64,000 bases of DNA, taken from the NCBI RefSeq assembly GCF_001858045.2, contig NC_031977.2, positions 28,049,368 to 28,113,367 on the forward strand, given 5' to 3'. The position numbers and the translations under genes are program-made. Below the pieces are notes generated by a model that saw only the letters and a list, made by a program, of their open reading frames with translations, was not told the origin of the DNA and did not search any database. The DNA comes from Oreochromis niloticus. Its lineage: Eukaryota > Chordata > Actinopteri > Cichliformes > Cichlidae. How positions within the stretch are numbered: the first letter of the stretch is position 1; each line of letters begins with the position of its first letter. Of this stretch, positions 11,385 to 22,821 are shown in pieces.

Positions 11385-14071
11385 TAGGAAGCCTAAGTTT
11401 GCAATGTTACCACCCTGAAACATTGCACATGTGGGATAAAGCCATCAATTGCAAGATGTTATTGGAGTCGTTTACTTCTTTCCGTGTTTTTTTTTTATGT
11501 CAGCTTAAATTTTGGGGAACAGAACGGTCCAAAGTGCAGTGGATGGGACATCCACTGTAATAAAAAAGTATGCTGACTACATAAGCTTATCAGTCTTTTG
11601 AACGTTTTCTTCAAAAATTTAAATGTGAAAATGCTATTAACAATAAAAGCTACTTTAACTCAACTCACACAACCAGTGTGTCCAAAAGACTGGTGCATAA
11701 ACGCGGTTTTGGCCACTATCTTGATCATATGTTGTGTATTTCTCAGAAGTTAAATGAGTGTGTCAAAATAAAGCACTTTATCTAAAAGACTGATTCAGCT
11801 CCTCAGCCAAAAGAACAGATACAGGAAATGTTTCATGCCACATCCAAAAACTCTTTATACAATAATAAACCTGTCTGCCAATGTCATCTGATCTTTAATT
11901 ATATCATTTTCTAGACATTTAAAATTATGTTTTGCTTTGTTAATTTAAAACATCGTATTGTACTTGTACATTTTTTTGTTTTATTTTTGGTTCCTTCTTT
12001 AATCTACACTTTGTGGCTTCTGCTGGTTCACACATTTTTCTGTTAACCTCTATTATTGTCCTTACGATTTTAAAACCCAAGCAGCCTCTCTTTCCTTGTT
12101 CAGTGAATCCAGTCATGTAGTTCTAAAAGGTTCACTTCTTTCACTTACCCTTCATCACCCCAATTAGGAGCCACTTCCACGGCCTGATTATGATGCCATT
12201 ATCCATCAACCAGCTTCCTCACAACATAATCAGCAACCCACCTGGAACTAGACTGCTGACAGTCAAGTTTGTGTTTATTCTTATTTACAAAGCAACATAC
12301 TGAGGTTTTGTGCTAGTAGGCCTAATAATTAAAATTAAAAAAAAAAAAAAACAGCAGTGGTGAAAACTGCATGTGTTGTCTCTTGCATTATTTGATTTTA
12401 TGGTAGCAATATTTTAGGGTAACATTTTTGGTGTACACAGTGAAGCTGTTCAGGAGATGTGTCAGGGAATAAATTCACAGGGCAATGGCTTCATTAACTT
12501 GTTGGTGCAACACCATTCATTTGCATTTCACGTACACTTATAGTAGTTGCATCTAATTCTACTGCATGTGCAACAGAATTAGATGTTTGGAACCACCTGA
12601 AAAAATCCCTTTGTAATCCAAATACACTGTATGTCCAGTTTATACATTGCAAAGAGAAATAAGCAATAATCCGTACCCCCTGTTAGTTTGCACTGGAATA
12701 GATTGCAGTGAATACAACATGATGTTGTGGCATGAATTTCCACTGATTACAAAAAATAACCATTATATTCACTACTCCCCAAGGTCTTATTTCTCAGTAA
12801 TAATCTGACAAAGCACCACTTTGATGATGAGCACTGGATCTGTGCACACATGTGTAGTCATAACTGTAGCTGCGGTGTAGCTGTAGTGTTTCTTCATGTT
12901 TGTTTCTGTCTGTGCATGGGGAAGAGGGGAAAAACAGCCCCTGTGGAACAGTAATCAGCAGAACAAAAAAAGTATTGACAAAAGAAAAGATGAATAGCTG
13001 TTGAAATAACACAGAGTGGGAGAGGGGGGATGTTGACAGCTCTAATTAAAATCCCGCCCATTAGCTCAGTGTTAATTGGATGATTTATTCTCCCAGGGGA
13101 CTGACTGACAATCAAATGTTGCTGCCGGTATTAACATGAATGTGAAATCGAGTAGTTACATTTGTGATATGAGAATGGTAAAATTAAATTTATGTTTTTT
13201 TTAATACTCTCAACTCAGCTAATCTGAAACACTTGATCACCAAACGAATCATTAAACAAACAAGTGAGTGAGTTCTTTCTTTCTTTCTTTTCACAGTTGA
13301 AACAAACAAACTAGCATAAACCTGTGATTACTACATAAAACTTGAATGTATGTGCATGTATTCCACTAGCTATAACAAACAAAACAGTCCTTAATAGTTA
13401 TAGAACGGTGTGTTTTGTGTATATGTGTATGTGCTAATTTATATTTATACTTACAAATGTAGATTAATGTTTGTGTATGCCCATTTATCCATGTATCCAT
13501 TATAAGGGGGTGTATGCGTGCGCGCGCATGTGTACCTCTAAGATTGGCTGAGTTATTTAGATATCCCCGTAGTCCTTCAATAGAGGACTTCAAATTGATT
13601 TAGCTGAATTGCCTTTCAAAGCTACTTCAATTTCAACCCTATGCAAATTTGCACTCCTCTTTCTGTCTCTCTTTCTATCACTCATTCTCCTCCCCCCTCA
13701 CTCACCCTGTCCCTCTATCAAGCTGTCTAATTCACCCCAACCACGTACCATACCTCTGTGTCACCCTCTTTAATCCACCTTTTTCCTTGTTTTCCACTTT
13801 GTTTTTCTTCTTTTCTTTCCCTAATATGCACCTCTGTACTTTTTCCTCTTTCATGTCTCCTTACACCTTCCTGTAAATTCACCTGTAAAAATATTGGACA
13901 GCTGCTAAAAGCTGTGTGTTAGTTTACTAGTCTTATAGCCAGTTAGTCAAATTGTAAGCAAATTACTAGTGTCTCTGTATGTGTGTGTATTTTTGAGTCT
14001 GTTTGCCTGTGACAGCAAAGCAGGGAATCATTTAGTAAGCTCCCCTTATCTGGGCCGTAGTCTGATTCTGG

Positions 14072-14073
<2 letters not shown>
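11385..14073. other. noncoding stretch with small repeats
   Basis: No gene is visible. It contains an A-run at 12,338-12,351, a hairpin at 12,550-12,585, a short tctt run near 13,275, an alternating purine-pyrimidine patch gcgtgcgcgcgcatg near 13,517-13,531 that could adopt Z-DNA, and a C/T-rich patch at 13,650-13,870. The segment 12,990-13,130 has several homeodomain-type cores (taattaa, ttaattgg) and is a candidate conserved noncoding element. Confidence 0.5.
12550..12585. repeat. 11-bp perfect inverted repeat
   Basis: CATCTAATTCT at 12,550-12,560 is matched exactly by its reverse complement at 12,575-12,585 across a 14-base spacer. Confidence 0.8.

Positions 14074-14109
<36 letters not shown>
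14074..14109. repeat. (GT)18 microsatellite
   Basis: Uninterrupted GT dinucleotide run. Confidence 0.97.
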
Positions 14110-14110
<1 letters not shown>

Positions 14111-14226
14111 AGGCGAACTAAGAGACCTTGACAACATCAACACAATTGCAAGTCTATAAAACAGTGGCAACATTTTAGCTTATGTACCTGGAAATTACTT
14201 CTGGCATAAACTGCTTGTCAGCTTAC

Positions 14227-14301
14227 TCACACACACACACACACACACACACACCACACACACACACACACGCATGCACGCACGCACGCACATACACACA
14301 G
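14227..14301. repeat. (CA)n compound microsatellite
   Basis: CA run with one interruption, followed by a gcac/cgca variant and ending in acacaca. It lies 118 bp from the GT run, in the opposite dinucleotide orientation. Confidence 0.95.
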
Positions 14302-14627
14302 AGTTAAAACACACAGATATGTACACTAAAACTGTCCTGGACGCTCACGCACCCAGATACACAGCTGTCATGGACATGGACAAATTCCCCCTGTTTTATG
14401 TATACACAAACATATTTATTGTCTGTAAAGCACCCACACTTGCACTGTACAAAGTCTGCACAGTGCACACACAATCCCTCAGGTTCTCTGGTGTTGCCAT
14501 GCTGCATCTTTTACTGAGGAATCGTTAAATTTTTTTGATGGATTCAGCAGTAGGAGGTCGGACTGAGATAGTGTCTATTGATTTTATATTTGGCAGACTA
14601 TGCTCCGGCCACTTAGTCCTGCAATAT

Positions 14628-15254
14628 ACCTTACTCTCACTCTCTGTTTTGCTCTCACACACACCATCAGTCTCTCCTTCTTTCTCATCTCCATGCTTCC
14701 CTTGTTCTTGTTCAGTGGCTGGCTTGTGCCATACTTTCTCCTTTTTTTTTCAGTGATTTGGCATCTTTTGTTTTATGTCTGCAATGTTCCTTTATGGCCT
14801 TTCCATAGCATATCCCTCATTCTCTTATTCGCCCTCTCTGCTTCCATTTCCTTCATTCGCTTATTGTCTTCTGTCCATCTTCACCCGTTTACTATTTTCA
14901 TCTAATTTATACAGTTATTTTTCTCATCTTTTTTCCATGTCACTTTCTCTTTCTCTCTCTTCCATTCCCCCATCCAGCCTATTTCACTCAATTTCTCTCT
15001 AATCCTTCCTCTACTCTTTTCTGCTTCTTCACCTGTTTTCTACCACCTCTATCCACTCCCCCATCCCTCACTGCCCTCCGTTTTCTGCTGCCTCATCATT
15101 TTATTACCGTTTTCCTCAATCCTTCCTCACTTCTTGTCTCTTTCCTACCACAGGATTTCTCTCTCGCTCCCTCTCTCTCTCTCATAGTAGAGACGACTGT
15201 CGAGTTTTTCATTTTTCTTTTTTTCGTTTGTTTGTTTGCTTGTTTTTTTTCCGC
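14628..15254. repeat. long pyrimidine-rich (C/T) tract
   Basis: About 600 bp in which the plus strand is dominated by C and T, with many ctct, ttcc and tctctct runs and few G or A. The hydrophobic open frames in this stretch are by-products of this composition. A smaller similar tract lies at 13,650-13,870. Confidence 0.8.
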
Positions 15255-16984
15255 ATTTATGGTATTTCCACCCAATATTGTCACTTTCAGTTGAGACTTG
15301 TGGAAGGTTATGCGCTTTTATAAGTTACAACACATTTTGACCTGTTTAGAGGTTTAGGTTACTCCACCAATGGGATAAATTTATCCTCTCACTAGCTTCA
15401 GCTTTGCTGCTACTGCTGCTTGTCAAAATCTAGCTGCTGGCCTTTTTTCTATGTGCTTTTTTTAACTGATATATCATGGTAAACCTTTTCTACGTAATAA
15501 ACCATTAGACGATGACTCATCTGAACAGTTGACCCATAGCTCAGGTTACTGTCTGAGAATGGCTCTTTATGATCCTAAGTTTAGGCAGAAAGATGTTTTT
15601 CTCATGCTTCTGACTATTTTTATGCTCATAATTATATTTATTTTTTAACCACATTTTATTCTTTATTGTTTTTTCTGTTCTCCACGTTTTCCACCGAAAA
15701 TGACACCTTTTCTGTCTTTGTTAGATGCAGTTGATCATTTTAAGTTAAATAAATATTAGAGGTTTCTAATGGGTAGTGGTGTGGAATAATAACAGTTACC
15801 AAAATAAGTGACAGTTACCTAATGTTTGGGGTAGTTTAATTAATGGAATATAATTAAGTAGAAAACTAATGTAATAACAAAATGAAATTCCTCACAAAAT
15901 TATCAAAATTACTTTAAAAATTATTAAAACGATGCGAGAATTCAAATAACGTTGTTAGTGAGGTTGGTGAGGAGATAACACGCACTTGACCCACACAATG
16001 AATTATTTGATGTTCAAAATGTTGACCAACAGCTGTAATAAGGAGTAGATGGTATTCTTTGAATTAGTTTTTTCCTAATCTGACGTGTGTATTTCAAACA
16101 CGACTGTGCTATATCACCAAATCCTATAGATTTTCTAAATACCGCATTGTCCAGATTCATCACAAGCAGCTAACTTTAACACAGCATTTAGCTGTCAGTA
16201 AAATTTGCACAATGTGGTCTATACACCATGAGGTACAGGGTAATTCCAAATGAATTAACCCCAAGGGCATTTTTTTACTCTTCTATTGAAAGACAAGAAC
16301 AACATGGCTGTTCAACCTTTAGTTCTTCCTGCAAAACTGAAAGAGGGATGTTAAGCATAGAAAACAAACACAACTTTGATTCATCACACGTTAGAGTTTT
16401 AGACTTGGAAACCTCTTCCTAGCATCATGTCCACCCAGTCAGTATTTACACACACACGGGCATTCATCCTTGATCTGGAATTATGTGTATTATCCCAAGT
16501 TTGACTCGCACACTGAAACATAATAATCTATCAAAGTTGTCACTGTAGCAGCAGGTGTACATTGATTAAAAAAGGGAACACCTGCCATGCTTTCAGGAAA
16601 CTGCAACAGCACAATCAAGCCACACAGCTTCTAAAAACTTTTCAAGTTTATGACAAAACACCAGTGAATAAAATAAGCCATCACATCTTGGATAAACTCA
16701 AAGGTATGTGTTCTTTTCTCCTTTACTCCTTATCTCAAAATGTTAAGAGCAACCCTCATGGATCAACTCATAATCTTCTGACAGCAGACTAAATACGACT
16801 ATCAGTAAAAGACCATGATGAGCGAGCATCTTGTGCTTAACCAGTAAATACCGACTGCTTTATCAAACAGACTTAGACTACTTACTTATGTTTGTGACGT
16901 GCCTAAAAAGGAAAAAAAACAAAAACAAAACGTCTGTCCTTATGATTGAATACTGGCAAAAGTCAAAACCTATTTCATGCTCAC
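15255..16984. other. noncoding stretch, no gene seen
   Basis: AT-rich sequence, with no recognised repeat family and only short unremarkable open frames. Confidence 0.5.
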
Positions 16985-17155
16985 ACTCAACCCTATGACC
17001 AATGTAGAATGATCAATTCACCAAACATGCATGTCTTAGGATTGTGGGAGGAAGCCAGACAAAACCCATGCAGGCACAGGGAGAGCATGCAAACTCACAC
17101 AGAAGGGCCCCAGCTGGCCAGAAGGGCCCCAGCTGGCCAAAAGGGTCCCAGCCGC
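16985..17155 (-). mobile_element. V-SINE (DANA/Mermaid type) body fragment with internal triplication
   Basis: The minus strand follows the body of the vertebrate V-SINE family: the plus strand shows catgcatgtcttaggattg, gtgggaggaa, cccatgcaggcacaggg and gagcatgcaaactcacac in the usual order. The tRNA-like head is missing. At 17,101-17,155 the family's agaaggccccagctgg piece has become a degenerate 19-bp tandem repeat present three times. Confidence 0.7.
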
Positions 17156-18145
17156 TCAAATTTGCACTTTTGTTTTTGCACTGCCAGTTGCTTCACAACT
17201 TTTCGTGGTGCATCTCCCTTTGCTGGCCAAATGTTATACTGTGGCTTCCAACAAGTTTTCTTCCCCAAAAAGAAAAACAATGAAAACACCAATTTCAACC
17301 AAATTTGCACGTAAGAAACCTTTGGTAGTATATTTCAAACATTTATCAGAAATCTTCACAGAGCTTTTGTGCAAACATTTGTCCAGCAGTGCTTTACCTT
17401 ATTCCTCTAGTTCAACCATTTTCTTAAATCAAATAAACCACACAGTAAACTTAACTTAATGCCATGGAGAAAAGTAAATGCCACAACATCTAAATAAAAA
17501 TGGAGTGCACACTCCTCATATCCTGTCTGTCTAAAATAACTCAAAATCAATGTCTCATACATTGCCTATGACAGGTACGTCACTGAATACCTATATCACA
17601 GAAAAGAAAACCATAGAAGCAACCTTCCAGTGGCTAAACAATTTCTTCAGCCTTGTTTACTGGAACACAAAAAAAGGAAAACATGAAACCTCAAGAGGTA
17701 GTGTTGGGTTATGCCTAACAGGAGACCTACCCAGACACAAACTCTTGAAGAACAAGCTGACATTTATTTGGACCCACCAGCACCATGCTGAAATTAAACA
17801 TGATTATATTGATTAAACAAATCATCAACCTGTCATAGAACCAAATTGTCATATATCTCTATTTGCTGATATCAAGTAAAAGGAATAACAAGTAATAACT
17901 GTGATGTTAAGGTATTAGGCCACCATGTGTTGGGGGGTGTTCTGCAGCACATCTGATGGAATTTTAAGCATTTTTTGGAGGTCGGGATGATCAGTCTTAT
18001 TCCCCTTGCTTTCACAATTTCTCTCTGGATTTCACTTCTTACCTTTCCCATCTTTTCCTTACCGTGTTTTATAATGTGTATCTGTACAAGTGATTAAATT
18101 ATTGTCTAAGTAGAGAACAGTCATCCTCTAACTTTGTATATGCAC
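17156..18145. other. noncoding stretch, no gene seen
   Basis: AT-rich with no recognised element; the open frames of up to 122 codons that run into this stretch from the SINE have no domain. Confidence 0.5.
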
Positions 18146-19090
18146 AGAGTTGGCAAAAGTACAGACATTCTGTACTTAAGAAGAAGTACACATACTACTG
18201 TTAAAAAACACTCCAGTAAAAGTTGAAGTACTGATTCAAGTTCTTAACTCAAATAAAAGTAAAAAAGTACAGGCTCTGAATGTACTCAAAGTAAGAAAGT
18301 AAAACGTAACTCTTTGGAGGATGTTTCTATTTTTGTGCAAAGCTAACTGAGCTTTGTGCTATATTAATATAATTATGTTATAATATCAGTATATAGAAAT
18401 AGAAACTTTAATCTAACTTTTTTTTAAAACATTCTAATTATACTCAGCTTGATTTTGAAAAAACAAAATAAAATATATATATTTTTTTTTTCTTTTGCCT
18501 TCATTGTAGAGGGTAAACTTGCCTCTAAACAGGAAAATGTGTTAAGCAAGGGGTTAACATGTGATTCAGCAGGTGGGAGAACCCTAAAATTGGTTGTAAT
18601 GGCTCAGTGTGGGGAAAAGAATCATAACTCACAACAATTACTATTTAGAGCTCCGGTCGATTTTCTTAGTGTGCAGGCTGTGATCAGCTGACCTTCTGCT
18701 TTTTGTAGTTGTACACAACTGAATTTACAACTGAAATAGGATGTTTCATGAGTTGTCCTGGCTGATTTCCATCCTCTACACTGACAGTGAACTGTTTATG
18801 CTGTCTTTTTGAATAAAGGTGGTATGTACGGAAGTGTAGAGCTGCCACCCAGGCAAAAGAAAAACAGAGCTATATTACGTTATAACGTGAATAGTTTATT
18901 GTTCTAACGACATACTTTTCATATTTGTTCAATAATTATCAGCTTATATCACGTTATAACAAAAACATTTTACGTTCTTACAATATAAATATTATTTTGT
19001 ACATGATAATTATGTAATTATGTTTGCTTTCTGTCTACTTTTTACTTTTACTCTCTACATTTTTAAATCAGAACTGTGCTGTACTTTCAA
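18146..19090. mobile_element. decayed non-autonomous hAT-like element (aagtac-rich family)
   Basis: The left part, gttggcaaaagtacagacat through 18,305, and the right part, ctactttttacttttactct at about 19,035-19,065, resemble the two ends of a very common teleost short DNA transposon whose termini are rich in aagtac/gtactt. Inside, gttataacgtga (18,879-18,890) is repeated as its reverse complement at 18,949-18,960. No transposase frame is present. Limits are approximate. A second member is at 26,158-26,314. Confidence 0.5.
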
Positions 19091-19344
19091 CCCGCAACAC
19101 TTTTAAAACTAAAGCTATGAAAAATGTCTGAACCTTTTTCTATGCTTAAGAAACAGAAAAATGTACATCTCATGTCTCCAAAAATCCAGTTTTAAAACAC
19201 ATGAAAAGCTGAAAGGTGTGTTCTGTTTTGTTACCTAATTCTTGTGGAAAGTAACAGTGGTGATTAAAATGTGTTCAGAATTTGCAAATTGAGAATTCAT
19301 CTTATAAGTCATGGCACATTACTCTCCCCCAATTAGCTGCCTGA

Positions 19345-19752
19345 AAAACTTAAAATTACTGGTACTGATATCAGCAGTACTGGCCCTGTTTTTACTTGGT
19401 ATTGGATGGATACCAACATTTGTAGTGCGGCACAGCACTACTGTGAATGAGGGAAAGTGTGAATGTGGAATGTTTTTGTTGAAATGTCCAGGCAAGTATA
19501 TACTTGTTAAATGACAAGATATACGTGTTCAAATAGCGTCAATTAACACACAACATCAGGTTTTTTATTTCTATATGATAATTCATCATAATTAAACAAA
19601 AGAACAAGTAGTCTGATGTCCTGTAATCATTATGAAGCTATAATTTGAAATACAATAACACATTAAGTATCGGATCAGTATCGTCGATAAAACCCTGAAT
19701 TTTACTTGGTATTGGATCGGAAAGGAAATTAGTTGTATCGCACATCTCTAAC
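19345..19752. mobile_element. relic of hAT-like element with repeated tacttggtattggat motif
   Basis: ttttacttggtattggat occurs at 19,390-19,407 and again at 19,700-19,717, and the right end reads ttgtatcgcacatctct, like the tatcgggacatccct terminus of a teleost hAT family. No clear target duplication or coding sequence remains. Confidence 0.4.
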
Positions 19753-21978
19753 AGATACTCGTGAAGCCTGTACAGCATGTCAGTCTATTTCTGCTACCTG
19801 TCAGAAGGTCACTTTTGTGATTTAAAAAAGAAACATTACAACCAGAAAGTGACCTGTTGCAGAAAGCTCTAACTATTGTCACCTCTTAAGTTTTAAAAGG
19901 ATAGTTTTAGATGTGAAATTTAATTTCCTGAGGTTGTGATTACAACTGTGTGATGTGCATGTAAAAGCACATGGGTTATTATTTTTAATGGTACTGGATA
20001 GCTTTGTCAAGTAAGACAAAAGTAATTCTGGACTGGGTTTAGATACAAGAAATATAAAAGATTACAAAAAAACAAAAAGTCTAGATGTCAAACTGTCACA
20101 AGCTTCATTATATGTTGGCATTGCCCATTTAGGAAGTGCGATCGCATTAATTTGCATTATAGGAAGGATAAGATACCAAAGTTTGTAGAACTTTAAAAGG
20201 GACATAAAAGTCGGGATAATTTTTTTAATAACTGTTGTGCATTCTAAGACAATATGTCTTATTTTGCCCAAAACAGCCTGTTAGTAATGGAACTATAGAA
20301 GGCAAAAGCAAGAATATTATGTTTCTGCAATCCTTTAGAGACCAACTGTACGCTGGTCAGAAATACCAACTGAAAAAATCCCTGTCCTAACTTCTTCCAG
20401 CAAATACTTTATGCATGCAAAAAAGGTGCTTTAGATTAAAGACCTATTTCTTGTAACTTTTAAAATTGTTTCTACTCTCAACTCCTTGCTTGACCCATAC
20501 CTTCCCTTTTACTGACCCTGACACTTCCCACTTCACTCTCTGTGTCTTTTAAATGTGAGTGTAGACATCTTGTTACAGTTTGCTGGTTATTCCTTATTGT
20601 GCCTCAGACCAAATAAAGAAAACACAGTGTCTGACAGAGCAATCGGGCAGTCACAACAAAATACAGAGAGAGTTTTTAGCCTTCTGTTTGTCTGCTTGAA
20701 ACAAATGAAGCCAGCAGGGGCACTGGCTTACATCAGGGGACAGCTTGTTGCAGATAATGCTCTCATTTGGAGGGAAATTGACCCTGGGCGCTGAATCCTC
20801 AGCAAGATAAGTTATTCTAGCAAGAATGCATGTAGGACTTTTTTTGGAACAAATGAGAGAGAGAAGAGAGAAAGAAGGACTATGCGGTGAAAATCAGGAT
20901 GCAAGGACTAGGCACTTGAATTCAGGGGGTAAAAAAATCTCACTCAAGAAATTCACCCTTATTTTACTTCAAAAACATACTGTTTCTATTACACCAAAAA
21001 ATTATTAAGATGTGATGGGTCTTAATCACTTAGGATGTTATGTGTAAAGAAAAAGATTTAAATCCAAATATTGTTGAAATATGATCTGGCAAATACAATA
21101 AGGTCACTATAACAAAGGGAACAGAGACGTGGGACCAGGGCAGACACAGACACTGACTGGACGAGGGGATACAGCAGACAGGGGAGACAGCAACTAAGGA
21201 ACACAGACAGAAAACCAGAACACTAAAACTCTAACCAAACCCCACCCAGAGAACCTAAACTAAGAATAATCCTAAAACCCATAAAGCAAAGCTAGAATAT
21301 AATGAAATAACAAAATCAAAGAACCAAAAACACATAACACTGGGTTGATGACCCAGGGACCCTAACAAATAGAACAGAACAGTCTAAATGAAGTGCAGCA
21401 GTTGTTAAAGCTTCTGTACTTGATGATGCATCTGCATTTGTGGTAAATCTGGTTATTTTTTTTCTCTAATGATTAAAACCTTTTTTGTACAGATGTTTAT
21501 GAATCCTTATAGCAGAGAGCTAGCTCTACACAAGGTGAAACACTTAAATTCTTTGTGCTGGAAAATATGTAAGAACAAAACTCAGGTTTTTCTTGATTTA
21601 TTATTAAATCATTATTATAATATTTAGGTCCATGTTTTATAAGGGGATTTTTTTTAAAACAATTTATAAGCTCTTTCGAGGCCAGGTGAAATTCTTTTAA
21701 ATCAGTGGAATGCAGGCCTTGTATTGTAACTAGTCTTGTGTCCATTCTCCAAGCGTGGGCTTCATGGGGGTAATAAGCATTATTTATTACAAGTCTCATT
21801 TATTAGGTCTCTGTGGTTTGTTAAATACTTAATCGAATCATCCTGCATTAACCCTCATCCTACCGATTGCTCTTGTTGTTTGTTGTTGTTGTTTTAATCA
21901 TTCCAATTTTTATGACTTCCTAATGATGTCACATGATTGTTTTTTTCAGATTGGAAGCACACTTGTTCCTGTAAATCT
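19753..21978. other. noncoding stretch, possible dispersed repeat inside
   Basis: No gene. The segment 21,100-21,375 is A/C-rich and ends in gatgacccagggaccctaac, resembling the end of a dispersed teleost repeat that could not be named. The rest is ordinary AT-rich DNA. Confidence 0.4.
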
Positions 21979-22168
21979 GAGGTCTCAAACCCACAGCCCG
22001 GGTCAACTTGCGACCCTCGTCACCCCTACTTGTAGCCCGTATATTGACGTGAACAAGTATAATGCAATTTGGCCCTTGAAGGGAGGATTTGTTTGTTATT
22101 GATTGCAATGTTAAAATAAGTGATTTAAAAAGCAAAACATTATTTAATATGAAGGCAATATGAGCAGA
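21979..22168. mobile_element. left end of hAT (Charlie-like) element
   Basis: gaggtctcaaacccacagcc resembles the CAGGGGTCTCAAAC terminus of a widespread hAT group. The matching opposite end is at 23,663-23,729, so an (AT)n run, an R4-like LINE and a Penelope-like element appear to lie inside it. Confidence 0.5.
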
Positions 22169-22169
22169 T

Positions 22170-22170
22170 G

Positions 22171-22241
<71 letters not shown>

Positions 22242-22265
22242 TATGTATATATATATACATATATA
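22170..22265. repeat. (TA)n microsatellite with TG/AC interruptions
   Basis: Nearly pure alternating TA over about 95 bp, directly upstream of the R4-like LINE. It can form a cruciform or slipped structure. The 103- and 114-codon minus-strand frames over it are artefacts of the repeat. Confidence 0.95.
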
Positions 22266-22269
22266 AGAT

Positions 22270-22800
22270 CCATAGAGGCTGGGGTCTACCACACCAGGCA
22301 AGACCCCATGTACCGGCTGTGTAAAGATGCCCCTGAAGATGCTAGCTGGCAGGGCATACGTGGAACGCCATAACCAAGTGGCTGGCATAGTAAACAGAAA
22401 CATCTGTGCCAAATATGGAAGTCCCAAGGTCAAAATGGGAGACGCACGCAAGGGTGGTAGAGAATGACCGAGCTAAGATCCTGTGGGACTTCCAGAAAGA
22501 GACAGACAAAATGCTGGCAGAGGAACACAAGAAGCTTGAGAAATACCAAGGGCTCAGAGAAGAACTGGAGAAGATGCGGAGGGTGAAGGTAACAGTGGTC
22601 CCAGTGGTAACCAGAGCACTAGGTGCAGTGACCCCCAAGCTAGTCCAGTGGCTCCGGCAGATGCCAGGAACAACATCTGAGATCTCTGTCCAGAAGAGCG
22701 CAGTCCTGGGAACAGCTAAGATACTGCACAGGACCCTCAAGCTCCCAGGCCTCTGGTAGAGGACCCGAGCTTGAAGGATAGACCCCCCCGCAGGGGTAAG
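22270..22800 (+). mobile_element. 5'-truncated REL-endonuclease LINE (R4/Rex6-like)
   Basis: Only the C-terminal coding end and part of the 3' untranslated region remain. It starts abruptly after the (TA)n run, a site type these LINEs often occupy. The 3' region after the stop at 22,757-22,759 reads gaggacccgagcttgaagg and ends near a T-run at 22,806-22,815, where Penelope-like sequence begins. Confidence 0.65.
22274..22759 (+). pseudogene. LINE C-terminal zinc-knuckle and restriction-like endonuclease region, broken
   Basis: In intact members of this LINE group the C-terminus has a CCHC-type finger followed by a restriction-like endonuclease with a PD...D motif, used to cut the target. Here the first part reads GVYHTRQDPMYRLCKDAPE, where a finger cysteine is replaced by Y. 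A deletion of roughly 30 bases then removes the His and last Cys and shifts the frame. The second part is open from 22,406 (WDFQKETDKMLAEEHKKLEKY) to the stop at 22,759 (ending LKLPGLW), but the expected block with the catalytic aspartates between TDK and EEH is missing. The remnant therefore lacks both functional sites. The family is inferred from motif order. Confidence 0.6.
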
Positions 22801-22821
22801 AGGGGATTTTTTTTTGGGGGG

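Noticed and set aside
21929..22451. Open frames of alternating Y and I
   Set aside because: Direct translations of the (TA)n microsatellite.
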